Position numbers and translations under genes: made by a program. Shown here in pieces: positions 33,406 through 41,942 of a stretch of 64,000 nucleotides of DNA. The first letter of the stretch is position 1. Each line of letters opens with the position of its first letter. A model generated the notes under the pieces. The model ran no database searches. It saw only the letters and a list, made by a program, of their open reading frames with translations, and was not told where the DNA came from. This stretch comes from Mucilaginibacter sp. (lineage in GTDB: Bacteria; Bacteroidota; Bacteroidia; Sphingobacteriales; Sphingobacteriaceae): the NCBI RefSeq assembly GCF_028288225.1, contig NZ_JAQBOC010000033.1:101337-165336 (forward strand), read 5' to 3'.

Positions 33406-33435
33406 TTTGAGAACAGAAAAAACCTCCTATATTTG
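33406..33435 (+). promoter_or_regulatory. Promoter of tRNA-Gln
   Basis: TTTG (33406-33409), 18-base spacer, TATATTTG (33428-33435): an almost ideal Bacteroidota promoter, 38 bases before the tRNA. Confidence 0.8.
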
Positions 33436-33473
33436 CATTCCTTTTTGGAATGGATAACAAACCCTAAGGAGAT

Positions 33474-33544
33474 TGCCTGATAGTATAATGGTAGTACGAC
33501 GGTTTTTGGTACCGTTTGTCTAGGTTCGAATCCTGGTCGGGCAA
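33474..33544 (+). tRNA. tRNA-Gln (anticodon TTG)
   Basis: Cloverleaf can be drawn by hand: acceptor TGCCTGA/TCGGGCA with discriminator A, D arm GTAT...GTAC with AATGGTA loop, anticodon stem ACGGT/ACCGT with loop TTTTGGT (anticodon TTG at 33506-33508), T arm CTAGG/CCTGG around TTCGAAT. CCA is not encoded. U1-A72 is usual for tRNA-Gln. Confidence 0.95.
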
Positions 33545-33550
33545 CAGTTG

Positions 33551-33690
33551 AAATTTCGGATTTCGGATGTTCAATTTCGGATTTACTCCGGAGAACTATA
33601 TCGAAATCCGAATTGTTTTTTATAATAGCTGGTAATCAGGAGACTTATTTCGCATCAACTTCCGAAATTGAAAATCCGACATCCGAAATA
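33551..33690. repeat. ATTTCGGAT word hairpin between tRNA-Gln and prs
   Basis: Left words AAATTTCGGATTTCGGATG and CAATTTCGGATTT; middle ATCGAAATCCGAATTG; right words TTCCGAAATTGAAAATCC and GACATCCGAAAT. Arms are complementary and could fold over the whole spacer, ending five bases before the prs ATG. Confidence 0.6.
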
Positions 33691-33695
33691 AAAAA

Positions 33696-34640
33696 ATGCC
33701 ATTACAATTTAACCCTGTTAAATTATTTGCAGGCTCTGGTACTACGGTACTAGCGGCAAATATTGCTGCTTCATATGGCCGCGAGTTAGGCGACATTGAT
33801 ATTTCGCGTTTTAGCGATGGTGAATTTCAACCTCATTTTAATGAATCTGTACGTGGCTGTGATGTATTTTTAGTCCAAAGTACCAATCCGCCTACTGATA
33901 ACCTGATGGAATTACTGATGATGACCGATGCCGCACGCCGTGCATCTGCCCATTATGTAACCGCTGTTATTCCTTATTTCGGACTTGCCAGGCAGGACAG
34001 GAAGGATAAGCCGCGCGTTGCCATAGGTGCGAAATTGGCTGCCAATTTGCTGGTAGCTGCCGGTATAAACCGCATTATGACAATGGACCTGCACGCTGCG
34101 CAGATCCAGGGATTTTTTGATATCCCGGTTGATCACCTTGATGCTTCTATAATTTTTGTGCCTTATATTAAAAGCCTCGGCCTTGGCAATTTAACTATTG
34201 CCTCGCCGGATATGGGCGGTTCATACAGGGCGCGTACTTTTGCAAAGTTCTTTAATGCCGAAGTGGTAATATGCGATAAACGCCGTAAACGTGCTAATGA
34301 AATTGAGGCCATGACCCTTATAGGTGATGTTACCGACCAGGATATAGTGTTGATTGATGATATATGCGATACTGCCGGTACGCTGGCAAAAGCAGCCGGG
34401 TTAATTATGGAGCGTGGCGCACGCAGTGTACGCGCTGTTTGTACGCATCCCTTATTATCGGGCAAGGCTTACGAAACCATAGAAAATTCTGTATTGACAG
34501 AATTGATCGTTACTGATACTATCCCGCTTAAATATCAAAGCAGCAAGATCAGGGTGTTAACCACTGCTGAGCTGTTTGCCAAAGCGATAATGAATGTAAA
34601 TGAACACGGCTCAATAAGCCAGTTGTTTAAAGTGGACTGA
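33696..34640 (+). CDS. prs: Ribose-phosphate pyrophosphokinase
   Basis: 314 residues, the usual length for class I PRPP synthetases. Visible signatures: SRFSDGEF near 39-46 (ISRFSDGEFQPHFNESVRG), the ATP-binding PYFGLARQDRKDKPR (about 92-106), the metal/active-site stretch MDLHAAQIQGFFDIPVDHL, and the PRPP-binding loop VLIDDICDTAGT (about 218-229). Makes PRPP from ribose 5-phosphate and ATP for nucleotide, His and Trp synthesis; cytoplasmic hexamer. Followed by rplY after a word-hairpin spacer, so the two may be cotranscribed. Confidence 0.97.
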   Translation: MPLQFNPVKLFAGSGTTVLAANIAASYGRELGDIDISRFSDGEFQPHFNESVRGCDVFLVQSTNPPTDNLMELLMMTDAARRASAHYVTAVIPYFGLARQDRKDKPRVAIGAKLAANLLVAAGINRIMTMDLHAAQIQGFFDIPVDHLDASIIFVPYIKSLGLGNLTIASPDMGGSYRARTFAKFFNAEVVICDKRRKRANEIEAMTLIGDVTDQDIVLIDDICDTAGTLAKAAGLIMERGARSVRAVCTHPLLSGKAYETIENSVLTELIVTDTIPLKYQSSKIRVLTTAELFAKAIMNVNEHGSISQLFKVD

Positions 34641-34641
34641 G

Positions 34642-34731
34642 AAGTCCATAGTCCATGGTCAATAGTCCATAGACGAATTGAAAAGTGAGTAATTATAAAC
34701 CATGGTCTATACTATCGACCATGGACTTTTA
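34642..34731. repeat. GTCCATAG word hairpin between prs and rplY
   Basis: Left AAGTCCATAGTCCATGGTC and AATAGTCCATAGAC; right ACCATGGTCTATACTATCG and ACCATGGACTTTT. About 25 bases pair across. Begins right after the prs stop. Confidence 0.6.
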
Positions 34732-34751
34732 ACATAAATAAATAACAAAAA

Positions 34752-35336
34752 ATGAAATCAATTGCTATTAGCGGTTCTCCAAGAGAGAACGTAGGGAAAA
34801 GAGACGCTAAAGAACTGCGTTACCAGAGTCTGGTGCCTGCAGTACTTTACGGTGGGGCTACCCAAACCCACTTTTCAGTGTCCGCAAGTGATTTGAAAGC
34901 CGTAGTTTATACACCGGTTGTTCATTTCATCGACTTAGATATTGCCGGTACAAAATCACAGGCTATCATTAAAGATCTTCAGTTTCACCCGTTAACTGAA
35001 CAGATCATCCACGTAGATTTTTTACTTTTAGACGAGAAAAAACCTATCACCATCGAGATCCCTGTTAAATTAACCGGAACTTCTCCAGGTGTTAAAACAG
35101 GTGGTAAGCTTGTACAAAAATTAAGAAAATTACGTATCAAAGCTTTACCTAAAGATCATTTGGATGCTATTGAAGTAAGCATCGAAACTTTAGAAGTTGG
35201 TAAATCTGTAAAGGTTAGTGATATTATACTTGATAAGTTAATTATCATGAATGCTAAGGAAGATACTATAGTTTCAGTAACTACTTCACGTGCATTACGC
35301 CAGGCTGAGCAAGAAGCTGCTTCTGGTAAAAAATAA
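34752..35336 (+). CDS. rplY: 50S ribosomal protein L25/general stress protein Ctc
   Basis: 194 residues, the long (Ctc) form: L25 5S rRNA-binding beta-barrel first (about 1-95: GSPRENVGKRDAKELR, VPAVLYGG), then the C-terminal TL5/Ctc domain (VKLTGTSPGVKTGGKL... and ALPKDHLDAIEVSIETLEVG). Binds 5S rRNA in the large subunit. Gene order prs-rplY-pth is standard. The tail ends with AEQEAASGKK. Confidence 0.96.
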   Translation: MKSIAISGSPRENVGKRDAKELRYQSLVPAVLYGGATQTHFSVSASDLKAVVYTPVVHFIDLDIAGTKSQAIIKDLQFHPLTEQIIHVDFLLLDEKKPITIEIPVKLTGTSPGVKTGGKLVQKLRKLRIKALPKDHLDAIEVSIETLEVGKSVKVSDIILDKLIIMNAKEDTIVSVTTSRALRQAEQEAASGKK

Positions 35337-35337
35337 A

Positions 35338-35471
35338 GCCCCTAACCCCTAAAGGGGAATAAAGGGATAACATTTAACAGCGATGGGTTTATCTTATCGC
35401 TGTTTTTTGTTTACTTTGAATTTAATAACGCATACGCGAATCAATTCCCCCTTTAGGGGGCCAGGGGGCAT
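35338..35471. repeat. CCCCTAAAGGGG word pair around the rplY terminator
   Basis: Left AGCCCCTAACCCCTAAAGGG, right AATTCCCCCTTTAGGGGGCC ending AGGGGGCATG at the pth start; roughly complementary arms enclosing the terminator hairpin. Confidence 0.5.
35378..35413 (+). terminator. Intrinsic terminator after rplY
   Basis: AACAGCGAT-(11 bases)-ATCGCTGTT followed by a T-run. Reads out in the + direction between rplY and pth. Confidence 0.8.
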
Positions 35472-36030
35472 GAAATATTTAATAGTTGGTTTAGGAAACA
35501 TAGGGCCTGAATATGCCGATACCCGGCATAACATAGGTTTTATGGTATTGGATGAATTGGCAAAACAGGAAGGTGCCAAATTTTACAATATGCGCCTGGC
35601 TTACTATACAGAAATAAGCCATAAGGCACGCACCCTGCACCTTATAAAGCCAACTACCTATATGAACCTTAGCGGTAAAGCCGTTAGCCACTGGATGAGG
35701 CAGTTAAAGATCCCTATTGAAAACGTATTGATAATAGTTGATGATATTGCCTTGCCTTTTGGCACTTTGCGCTTAAAGCCCAAGGGCAGCGCCGCCGGGC
35801 ATAACGGTTTAAAACATGTTGAAGCCACTTTTGGCCATAGCAATTATGCCCGACTGCGTTTTGGTGTGGGCGATAACTATCCCAAAGGGCGCCAGGTTGA
35901 TTATGTGCTTGATGGCTTTGATAAAGATGAAATACCTGAACTTCCTGCATTGATAGACCGCTCTATTGAAATGATAAAAAGCTTCGCCACAATAGGTACT
36001 GAACTCACCATGACCAGGTACAATAAGTAG
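35470..36030 (+). CDS. pth: Peptidyl-tRNA hydrolase
   Basis: 186 residues from ATG 35470, the natural start because KYLIVGLGNIGPEYADTRHN is the family N-terminus; the in-frame extension to 35383 reads through the terminator and repeat. N14 in GLGNIG-type stretch (family numbering approximate), catalytic H in TRHNIG, KPTTYMNLSG, VDDIALPFGTLRLKPKGSAAGHNGLK and RFGVGDNYPKGRQVDYVL are all present. Cleaves the ester bond of peptidyl-tRNAs dropped from ribosomes. Confidence 0.96.
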   Translation: MKYLIVGLGNIGPEYADTRHNIGFMVLDELAKQEGAKFYNMRLAYYTEISHKARTLHLIKPTTYMNLSGKAVSHWMRQLKIPIENVLIIVDDIALPFGTLRLKPKGSAAGHNGLKHVEATFGHSNYARLRFGVGDNYPKGRQVDYVLDGFDKDEIPELPALIDRSIEMIKSFATIGTELTMTRYNK

Positions 36031-36124
36031 TATCCCGGTAAATCCGCAATTCAAATGTTAAAATTCTGTTAAATCTTAATTTCCCTGTAACGGATCGTGT
36101 TCACAAGCGTCATTTAGGCTATTT

Positions 36125-36262
36125 AATGATTACACCGATTTTAAGAAGATTACACTGATTATATACTGCACTGATTATGTAATTGATTACACTGATTTAG
36201 AAAAAATCAAGTAAATCAAAGAATCAAATCGGTGAAATCACCCCAAAATCAGTGAAATCAAA
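36125..36262. repeat. GATTACACCGATT word hairpin upstream of the barrel genes
   Basis: Left words GATTACACCGATTTTAAG, GATTACACTGATTATA, TTGATTACACTGATTT; right words AATCAAATCGGTGAAATCAC and AAAATCAGTGAAATCAA, complementary. The same family occurs at 45176-45648 and 52667-52835. The last word supplies a false GTG start in frame with the next gene. Confidence 0.65.
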
Positions 36263-36272
36263 AAAATTAAAT

Positions 36273-38741
36273 ATGAAAAAACTTTTACTGCTGGCATTTT
36301 GCTGGTACCTGTCGGCTACAGTAATGGCTCAATCCGCTCCTCAAACGCTGACAGTTAAAGGCATTACTATTGACTCAGTGAGCAACAAGCCATTGGGCTA
36401 TGTCACCGTGGTATTGCTTGATGCAAAAACACAGCAAGCTGTAAAAAGCGGTTTAACTAAGAACGATGGTACCTTCGAATTTAAAAATCTGGCCCTTAAA
36501 GAATACCAGATAACATTTGCCTCCGTTGGCTATAAAAGCAAAACAATTAAAATAACCGGTACCGGTACAGAAGTAAATGCTGGCAATGTATTATTATCAG
36601 CTGCCAGCAACCAGCTAAAAGAAGTTTCAATAACAGCTGTAAGACCGATAATGAAGCAGGAGGTTGACCGTATAAGCTATGATGTGCAGGCCGACCCGGA
36701 AAGCAAAGCAATAACCGCATTGGATATGATGCGCAAAGTTCCGCTATTATCAGTTGATGCCGATGACAATATTAAGCTTAAGGGCAGCGGCAATTATAAG
36801 ATCCTGATAAATGGAAAAGAATCAGCGTTGATGGCTAAAAATCCGTCGGATGTTTTAAGGGCCATGCCTGCAACCAATATTGAAAAGATAGAAGTAATTA
36901 CCACGCCACCGGCAAAATATGATGCCGAAGGACTGTCGGGGATCATCAATATCATTACCAAAAAAAATGCTGACAAGGGTTATAACGCAAACATAAACGG
37001 CCGTTATAACAGTATCTGGGGGCCGGGTATAAATATTAGCGCTAATGCAAAACAGGGAAAATTGGGTGTAACCCTGTTTTTTGGTGTAAACAAGCGGAAC
37101 ACTAATGAATCCAGCTCGGGGAACTCGCAACTATTTACAAACGGCGGATCCATCACACAAAGTGGTGCTAACACGCGCAAGGGCAACAACCGTTATGGCA
37201 ATTTTGAATTGAGCTACGAGATAGACAGCCTTAATTTGCTAACGGGCTCGATTGAGTTTTTTAAAGGTAATAATCAGCAAAACAGCAGCCAATTCACTAA
37301 CAATCTGAATGCCAACGGATCGGTGGTACAACAATACAGCCAGCTCTCAAATGGGTATAATAACTGGCAGGGCCTGGATGCTGCTATTAATTACCAGCTT
37401 GGCTTTAAACAGAAGAAGGAGCGTTTGCTAACTATATCCTACAAATACAGCTACTCCCCAAATTCACAATATAATAACGAAGCCTTTGCCGACCTGGTAA
37501 ATATTTATCATTCACAACAGCCCGACTTTAACCAATACAATAATGCCGGCGGCAAGGAGCATACAGTACAGGTTGATTATGCCGAACCTTTTAAAGTGGT
37601 TACCCTTGAAATAGGCGGGAAAGCCATACTGCGGAATAACTTCAGTAATTTCAACAGATCTGACCGCGATTCGGCAACGAACCAGTATATTCAAAATTCG
37701 GTTTATACAGATAATTTTAATTATCACCAGGATGTTTATAGCTTTTACAACTCGTACCAGGTAAAGCTGGATAAATATACAGCTAAGGCCGGCCTGCGGA
37801 TTGAACATACAAGCATTGACGCCGATTTTTCATCGGTTAATGCAAAGGTTAATCAAAATTACAATAACCTCATTCCGTCAATCTCCATACAGCGCAGTTT
37901 TAAAACCAGCAGCATAAATTTTGGCTTTACCCAACGGATCCAGCGCCCGGGCATTTACCAGCTTAACCCTTTTGTTGATAATTCAAACCCGCAGTTTATA
38001 AGTACCGGTAATCCCAACTTGCAGCCGGAACTAAATAATACCTTCGAGTTTACTTACAGTAATTTTTCAAAAAACTCATTTAACGCCGGGCTTAGTTACG
38101 CTTTTTCAAATAACTCCATCCAAAATATAAGTAATTTAAGAATTGATAAAAATCCGGACAATACCGTTGACACCATTACCACAACAACCTACCAGAATTT
38201 AGGAAACAACCGGAGCCTGGGTCTAAATTTAAACACCAATTTATCAATCACTAAAAGAATAACACTTAACTTGAATTCTGAGATTTCCTACATTTGGTTA
38301 AAGGGCAGTTATGCGGGCCAGTATTATACAAATTCGGGTTTCAGGGGTGAAGCGTTCGGCAGTCTTGGCTATAAGTTTGATGGCGGCTACCGCTTTGGTT
38401 TTAATGCCGGCTTTTTTAGCGGTGATGTAAACCTGCAGGGAAAGTCGAGCAATTTTATATTTAATTCGTATGTGCTTACCAAAGAGTTTTTAAATAAAAA
38501 AGCCACTATATCGTTAGTAACAAATAACCCGTACAGCAAATACCGCAAATTTACCTCCACAACTACAACACCGCAATTTACACAATCGTCATTTTTCGAA
38601 AACCCGTACCGCAATTATGCCATTAGGTTTAGCTATAGATTTGGGAAACTAAACAGCGAGATTAAGAAAAACCAGCGTGGAATTAAGAATGATGATACTA
38701 AAGGCGGTGGAGGCAATAATACCAGCGGCGGCGGGTCCTGA
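36273..38741 (+). CDS. Outer-membrane beta-barrel (TonB-receptor-like) protein, copy 1
   Basis: 822 residues from ATG 36273 (MKKLLLLAFCWYLSATVMAQ, signal peptide); an upstream in-frame GTG lies in a repeat and is rejected. After a CarboxypepD_reg domain (about 28-105, LTVKGITIDSVSNKPLGYV) comes a plug domain (about 120-225) with ITTPPAKYDAEGLSGIINII, then a large barrel rich in alternating aromatic strands with RIQRPGIYQLNPFVDNSNPQ near its middle, matching the OMP_b-brl_3 family. The final strand-like IRFSYRFGKLN is followed by a ~30-residue charged/Gly-Ser tail ending GGGGNNTSGGGS. Ligand unknown. Paralogue lies directly downstream. Confidence 0.85.
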   Translation: MKKLLLLAFCWYLSATVMAQSAPQTLTVKGITIDSVSNKPLGYVTVVLLDAKTQQAVKSGLTKNDGTFEFKNLALKEYQITFASVGYKSKTIKITGTGTEVNAGNVLLSAASNQLKEVSITAVRPIMKQEVDRISYDVQADPESKAITALDMMRKVPLLSVDADDNIKLKGSGNYKILINGKESALMAKNPSDVLRAMPATNIEKIEVITTPPAKYDAEGLSGIINIITKKNADKGYNANINGRYNSIWGPGINISANAKQGKLGVTLFFGVNKRNTNESSSGNSQLFTNGGSITQSGANTRKGNNRYGNFELSYEIDSLNLLTGSIEFFKGNNQQNSSQFTNNLNANGSVVQQYSQLSNGYNNWQGLDAAINYQLGFKQKKERLLTISYKYSYSPNSQYNNEAFADLVNIYHSQQPDFNQYNNAGGKEHTVQVDYAEPFKVVTLEIGGKAILRNNFSNFNRSDRDSATNQYIQNSVYTDNFNYHQDVYSFYNSYQVKLDKYTAKAGLRIEHTSIDADFSSVNAKVNQNYNNLIPSISIQRSFKTSSINFGFTQRIQRPGIYQLNPFVDNSNPQFISTGNPNLQPELNNTFEFTYSNFSKNSFNAGLSYAFSNNSIQNISNLRIDKNPDNTVDTITTTTYQNLGNNRSLGLNLNTNLSITKRITLNLNSEISYIWLKGSYAGQYYTNSGFRGEAFGSLGYKFDGGYRFGFNAGFFSGDVNLQGKSSNFIFNSYVLTKEFLNKKATISLVTNNPYSKYRKFTSTTTTPQFTQSSFFENPYRNYAIRFSYRFGKLNSEIKKNQRGIKNDDTKGGGGNNTSGGGS

Positions 38742-38890
38742 TGCATTAAAAACAAACCGTGCGATAGCAACCTTTATTGCAACAAAGTAACATTGGTGTT
38801 ACGTAACTAAAATGATAGTTAAATTCCGGTAAATCATTTTTTTTCTGCGGATGGGGTTAATATCTTCGCGCAAAACATCCAAAAAACCAA
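38742..38890. other. Spacer between barrel copies with a possible -7 box
   Basis: TATCTTCG at 38869-38876 is one mismatch from TAnnTTTG and lies 15 bases before the ATG of copy 2, suggesting independent transcription; an AACATTGGTGTTACG stretch is near 38790. No terminator seen. Confidence 0.3.
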
Positions 38891-41323
38891 ATGAAACGAC
38901 TTTTACTGATGGCCCTGTGCTGTTACTTGTCGGCCACAGTATTGGCTCAACCTGCACCACAAGCATTAACTGTTAAAGGCACAGCTATTGACTCGGTAAC
39001 AAATAAGCCTGTGGGTTATGTTACCGTTGCCCTGCAGGATGCAATGACCAAAAAATCAGTGAGAGGCGGGCTGACAAAAGACGACGGCACTTTTGAATTA
39101 AAAACCGTAACAGGAAAAGCATACCAGCTTACACTTGCATCCGTAGGGTATAAAGATAAAATCATTAAAATAACAGGGGATGAGACGGAAATAAACGTCG
39201 GGAACATCACATTATCGCCCGCAAAAAATCAATTAAAGGAAGTTTCGGTTACGGCATTAAGGCCTGTGGTAAAGCAGGAGATTGACAGGATAAGTTACGA
39301 TGTGCAAGCCGACCCCGAAACTAAGACACAAAACGTTTTGGATATGCTGCGCAAGGTACCACTGGTTACTGTTGATGCAAGCGATAATATCCAGCTAAAA
39401 GGTGGCAGTAATTACAAGATCCTGATCAATGGTAAACCATCATCACTGGTTGCCCATAACCCATCGGATGTATTTAAGTCGATGCCGGCAAGCAGCATTC
39501 AAAAGATAGAAATAATTACCACCCCGCCTGCAAAATATGATGCCGAAGGTTTAGCAGGGATAATAAACATTATCACTAATAAAAAAATAGACCAGGGATA
39601 TAATGGAAGTGTTAACCTGCGTTATAACAGTCTTTATGGACCGGGCGGAGGCCTTTCACTCACCGTAAAACAGGGAAAGCTGGGAATATCAAACTATACA
39701 GGTTACGGAGATCAGATAAAACGTCATGCTTCATCGCATTCTACGCGACAAACTTATGGTGATAGTGCAACCTATTTAACCCAGGCGTCAACCAGCGTTA
39801 ACAGCGGAAGATACTTATATACCAGTACTGAAATAAGCTACGAGATTGATACTCTAAACCTGTTAACCGGATCAATAGACTTTAACGATAGTCATAATAA
39901 TGGAGAAAATGATCAGTTTTCGAACCAGTTTAATCATAACAATCTGCTAAATCAAAGTTACAGGATAAACAATAGCAGTGTTTCAACCTATAAAGGGATG
40001 GATTTTGGGATAAACTACCAGTTGGGTTTTAAACATAAGAAGGATCGTTTATTAACTTTTAGCTACAAATTTTCAAACCAGCCCAATACCAATAATATCA
40101 TAAATACGATTACAGATAGGTTTGATTACGGCCAACCAGGTTATTTACAGCACAACAATGCCAGGACACAAGAACAAACTATCCAAGCCGATTATATCCA
40201 TCCTTTAAAAAATATTACAATTGAAGGCGGCTTTAAAGCAATATTAAGAAAAAGTTCAAGCCAGTTTGGGAACAGCAACTTTATCGACTCGACGCAAACT
40301 TACGTGGTTGATCCTGCCAGCACCAATAATTTTAATTACAACCAGGATGTATATAGCTTTTACAACACTTACCAATATAATTTAAATAATTGGGGAGTAA
40401 AGGCAGGTTTCAGGGTGGAGGGCACCGACATAAATGCTCATTTTATTTCGGAGCTAAATAATGTTGACCGCAGTTATAATAATGTTGTTCCATCAATATC
40501 AATTCAGCGCAAGCTTAAAAACAATGCAAGCTTTACCTTTGGTTTCACCAACAGGATTCAAAGGCCGGATATTTATCAGCTGAACCCTTTTGTTGACAAA
40601 ACAAATCCCAAATTTATCAGCACCGGGAATCCCGATTTGAAGCCGGTACTAAATCACTCTTTTGAGCTTAACTACAGCAAGTTTTCAAAAGGTTCATTAA
40701 ACCTTGGTTTGTCTTATTCATTTTCAAATAATTCTATCCAGAGTGTGAGCAAGCTTATTGATACTATTACTTATACAACTAATGAAAATTTGGGCAGTAA
40801 TAAAAATCTGGGCTTAAATGCAGGTTTTAACTACCCTATTACTAAAAAATTCAATATTAATATTAACAGCCGGGTATCAAATGTTTGGATAAACGGATTT
40901 TATAATGGCCGCCAACTTAGCAATAGGGGGATACAAGGTTATACATTTGTTTATGCCGGTTACCGCATAACCGACACCTGGCGTGCCGGTATAAACGGTG
41001 GATTTTACAGTGCAAATATTTTGCTGCAGGGTAAGTCAAGCTCAAATGTGTTTACCTCAGTAAGTACTTCAAAAGATATATTGAATAAAAAAGGATCTTT
41101 ATTTTTTAACGTAAATAATCCTTACAGTAAATACCGTACCTATAACAGCTATACCCGTGACCCTGCATTTTACCAAACCAGTTCTTCTGTAAATCCTTAC
41201 AGGTCATTTAACATTGGGTTTAACTACCGCTTTGGTAAGCTTAAAGCAGATATTAAAAAGAACCAGCGTGGTATTGACAATGATGATACAAAAGGCGCTG
41301 CTAAACCTGCCAGCGGAAATTAA
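38891..41323 (+). CDS. Outer-membrane beta-barrel (TonB-receptor-like) protein, copy 2
   Basis: 810 residues. Clear paralogue of the preceding gene over the whole length: signal peptide (CYLSATVLAQ), CarboxypepD_reg domain (LTVKGTAIDSVTNKPVGYV), plug with ITTPPAKYDAEGLAGIINII and barrel with RIQRPDIYQLNPFVDKTNPK. Loops in the barrel diverge most, so the two probably see different surface ligands. The C-terminus ends NYRFGKLKADIKKNQRG and a short NDDTKG tail, showing the tail is a conserved feature of the pair. Twelve bases separate it from the next gene. Confidence 0.85.
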   Translation: MKRLLLMALCCYLSATVLAQPAPQALTVKGTAIDSVTNKPVGYVTVALQDAMTKKSVRGGLTKDDGTFELKTVTGKAYQLTLASVGYKDKIIKITGDETEINVGNITLSPAKNQLKEVSVTALRPVVKQEIDRISYDVQADPETKTQNVLDMLRKVPLVTVDASDNIQLKGGSNYKILINGKPSSLVAHNPSDVFKSMPASSIQKIEIITTPPAKYDAEGLAGIINIITNKKIDQGYNGSVNLRYNSLYGPGGGLSLTVKQGKLGISNYTGYGDQIKRHASSHSTRQTYGDSATYLTQASTSVNSGRYLYTSTEISYEIDTLNLLTGSIDFNDSHNNGENDQFSNQFNHNNLLNQSYRINNSSVSTYKGMDFGINYQLGFKHKKDRLLTFSYKFSNQPNTNNIINTITDRFDYGQPGYLQHNNARTQEQTIQADYIHPLKNITIEGGFKAILRKSSSQFGNSNFIDSTQTYVVDPASTNNFNYNQDVYSFYNTYQYNLNNWGVKAGFRVEGTDINAHFISELNNVDRSYNNVVPSISIQRKLKNNASFTFGFTNRIQRPDIYQLNPFVDKTNPKFISTGNPDLKPVLNHSFELNYSKFSKGSLNLGLSYSFSNNSIQSVSKLIDTITYTTNENLGSNKNLGLNAGFNYPITKKFNININSRVSNVWINGFYNGRQLSNRGIQGYTFVYAGYRITDTWRAGINGGFYSANILLQGKSSSNVFTSVSTSKDILNKKGSLFFNVNNPYSKYRTYNSYTRDPAFYQTSSSVNPYRSFNIGFNYRFGKLKADIKKNQRGIDNDDTKGAAKPASGN

Positions 41324-41335
41324 TAGCTTTGCAAT

Positions 41336-41683
41336 ATGAAGGTATACGGAATAACCAATTGCAATACTGTAAAAAAAGCGCTCGACTGGCTAAAAGCCCA
41401 CAATGTGGCCTATGAATTTCACGATTTTAAAAAGCTTGGTGTAAGCAATGAAAAGTTACAGGAGTGGGATGCTAAAGCCGGTTATGAAAAGTTTATAAAC
41501 AAACAGGGCCTTACCTGGAAACAGCTTGACCCACAAGTAAAAGAAAACGTAAAAACCAGTGCAGATGCTTTAAAGCTGCTGCAGGAAAAAACCAGCATGA
41601 TAAAACGCCCGGTTATTGAAGATGGCGGTTTTTTATTTTTTGGGTTTGATGAAGGGGTGTATGAAAGTAAGTTGATTAAGTGA
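41336..41683 (+). CDS. ArsC/Spx-like (YffB type) thioredoxin-fold protein
   Basis: 115 residues. Thioredoxin-like ArsC fold: KVYGITNCNTVKKALDWL with a single cysteine C9 (CNTV, not CXXC), HDFKKLGV, FINKQGLTWKQL and MIKRPVIEDGGFLFFGFDE. These are the motifs of the YffB/Spx/MgsR branch rather than true arsenate reductases; the arginine in KRPV is the usual oxyanion-site residue. May reduce glutathione- or thiol-linked substrates, or bind a partner. Probably cotranscribed with the barrel gene upstream. Confidence 0.85.
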   Translation: MKVYGITNCNTVKKALDWLKAHNVAYEFHDFKKLGVSNEKLQEWDAKAGYEKFINKQGLTWKQLDPQVKENVKTSADALKLLQEKTSMIKRPVIEDGGFLFFGFDEGVYESKLIK

Positions 41684-41815
41684 GTGGTTGATTGAGTTGA
41701 TTAGGTTAGGTTAAAGGAAATTTTAAGTTGATTAAGCGAGCTGTTAATTGAGTGGATTTGGTTTAAAAGGATTTGTCTTCAACTCAATCTAACTTAATCA
41801 ACCACTCAACTAAAA
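41681..41815. repeat. GTTGATTAAG/GAGTGGTTG word hairpin
   Basis: Left GAGTGGTTGATTGAGTTGAT and TTAAGTTGATTAAGCGAG; right TTCAACTCAATCTAACTTAA and TCAACCACTCAAC. Begins at the TGA region of the ArsC-like gene (stop TAA of K-stop reads into the word). Confidence 0.65.
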
Positions 41816-41821
41816 ATAACC

Positions 41822-41846
41822 ATCACCCTATAAGGGTGATTTTTTA
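41822..41846 (+). terminator. Intrinsic terminator
   Basis: ATCACCCT-ATA-AGGGTGAT followed by TTTTTAATTTT; ends the barrel/ArsC-like unit. Confidence 0.8.
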
Positions 41847-41942
41847 ATTTTATTGGCTAACATAATGGTAACAATCATTTTACGTACTACAGCATTACTT
41901 AATTTGTAGTATAATTGCCGTAAATTACAAACTGACCTCAAA

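Noticed and set aside
33551..33690. ATTTCGGAT words considered as tRNA-associated attachment sites of an integrated element
   Set aside because: The words do not duplicate the tRNA 3' end, and no integrase is present; the same vocabulary is at 217-300 without a tRNA.
35383..35469. Longer N-terminus for peptidyl-tRNA hydrolase
   Set aside because: It reads through the rplY terminator and repeat; the family start is MKYLIVGLGN at 35470.
36252..36272. GTG start in frame with the first barrel gene
   Set aside because: Codons come from the AATCAGTGAAATC repeat and would precede a perfect signal peptide beginning at 36273.
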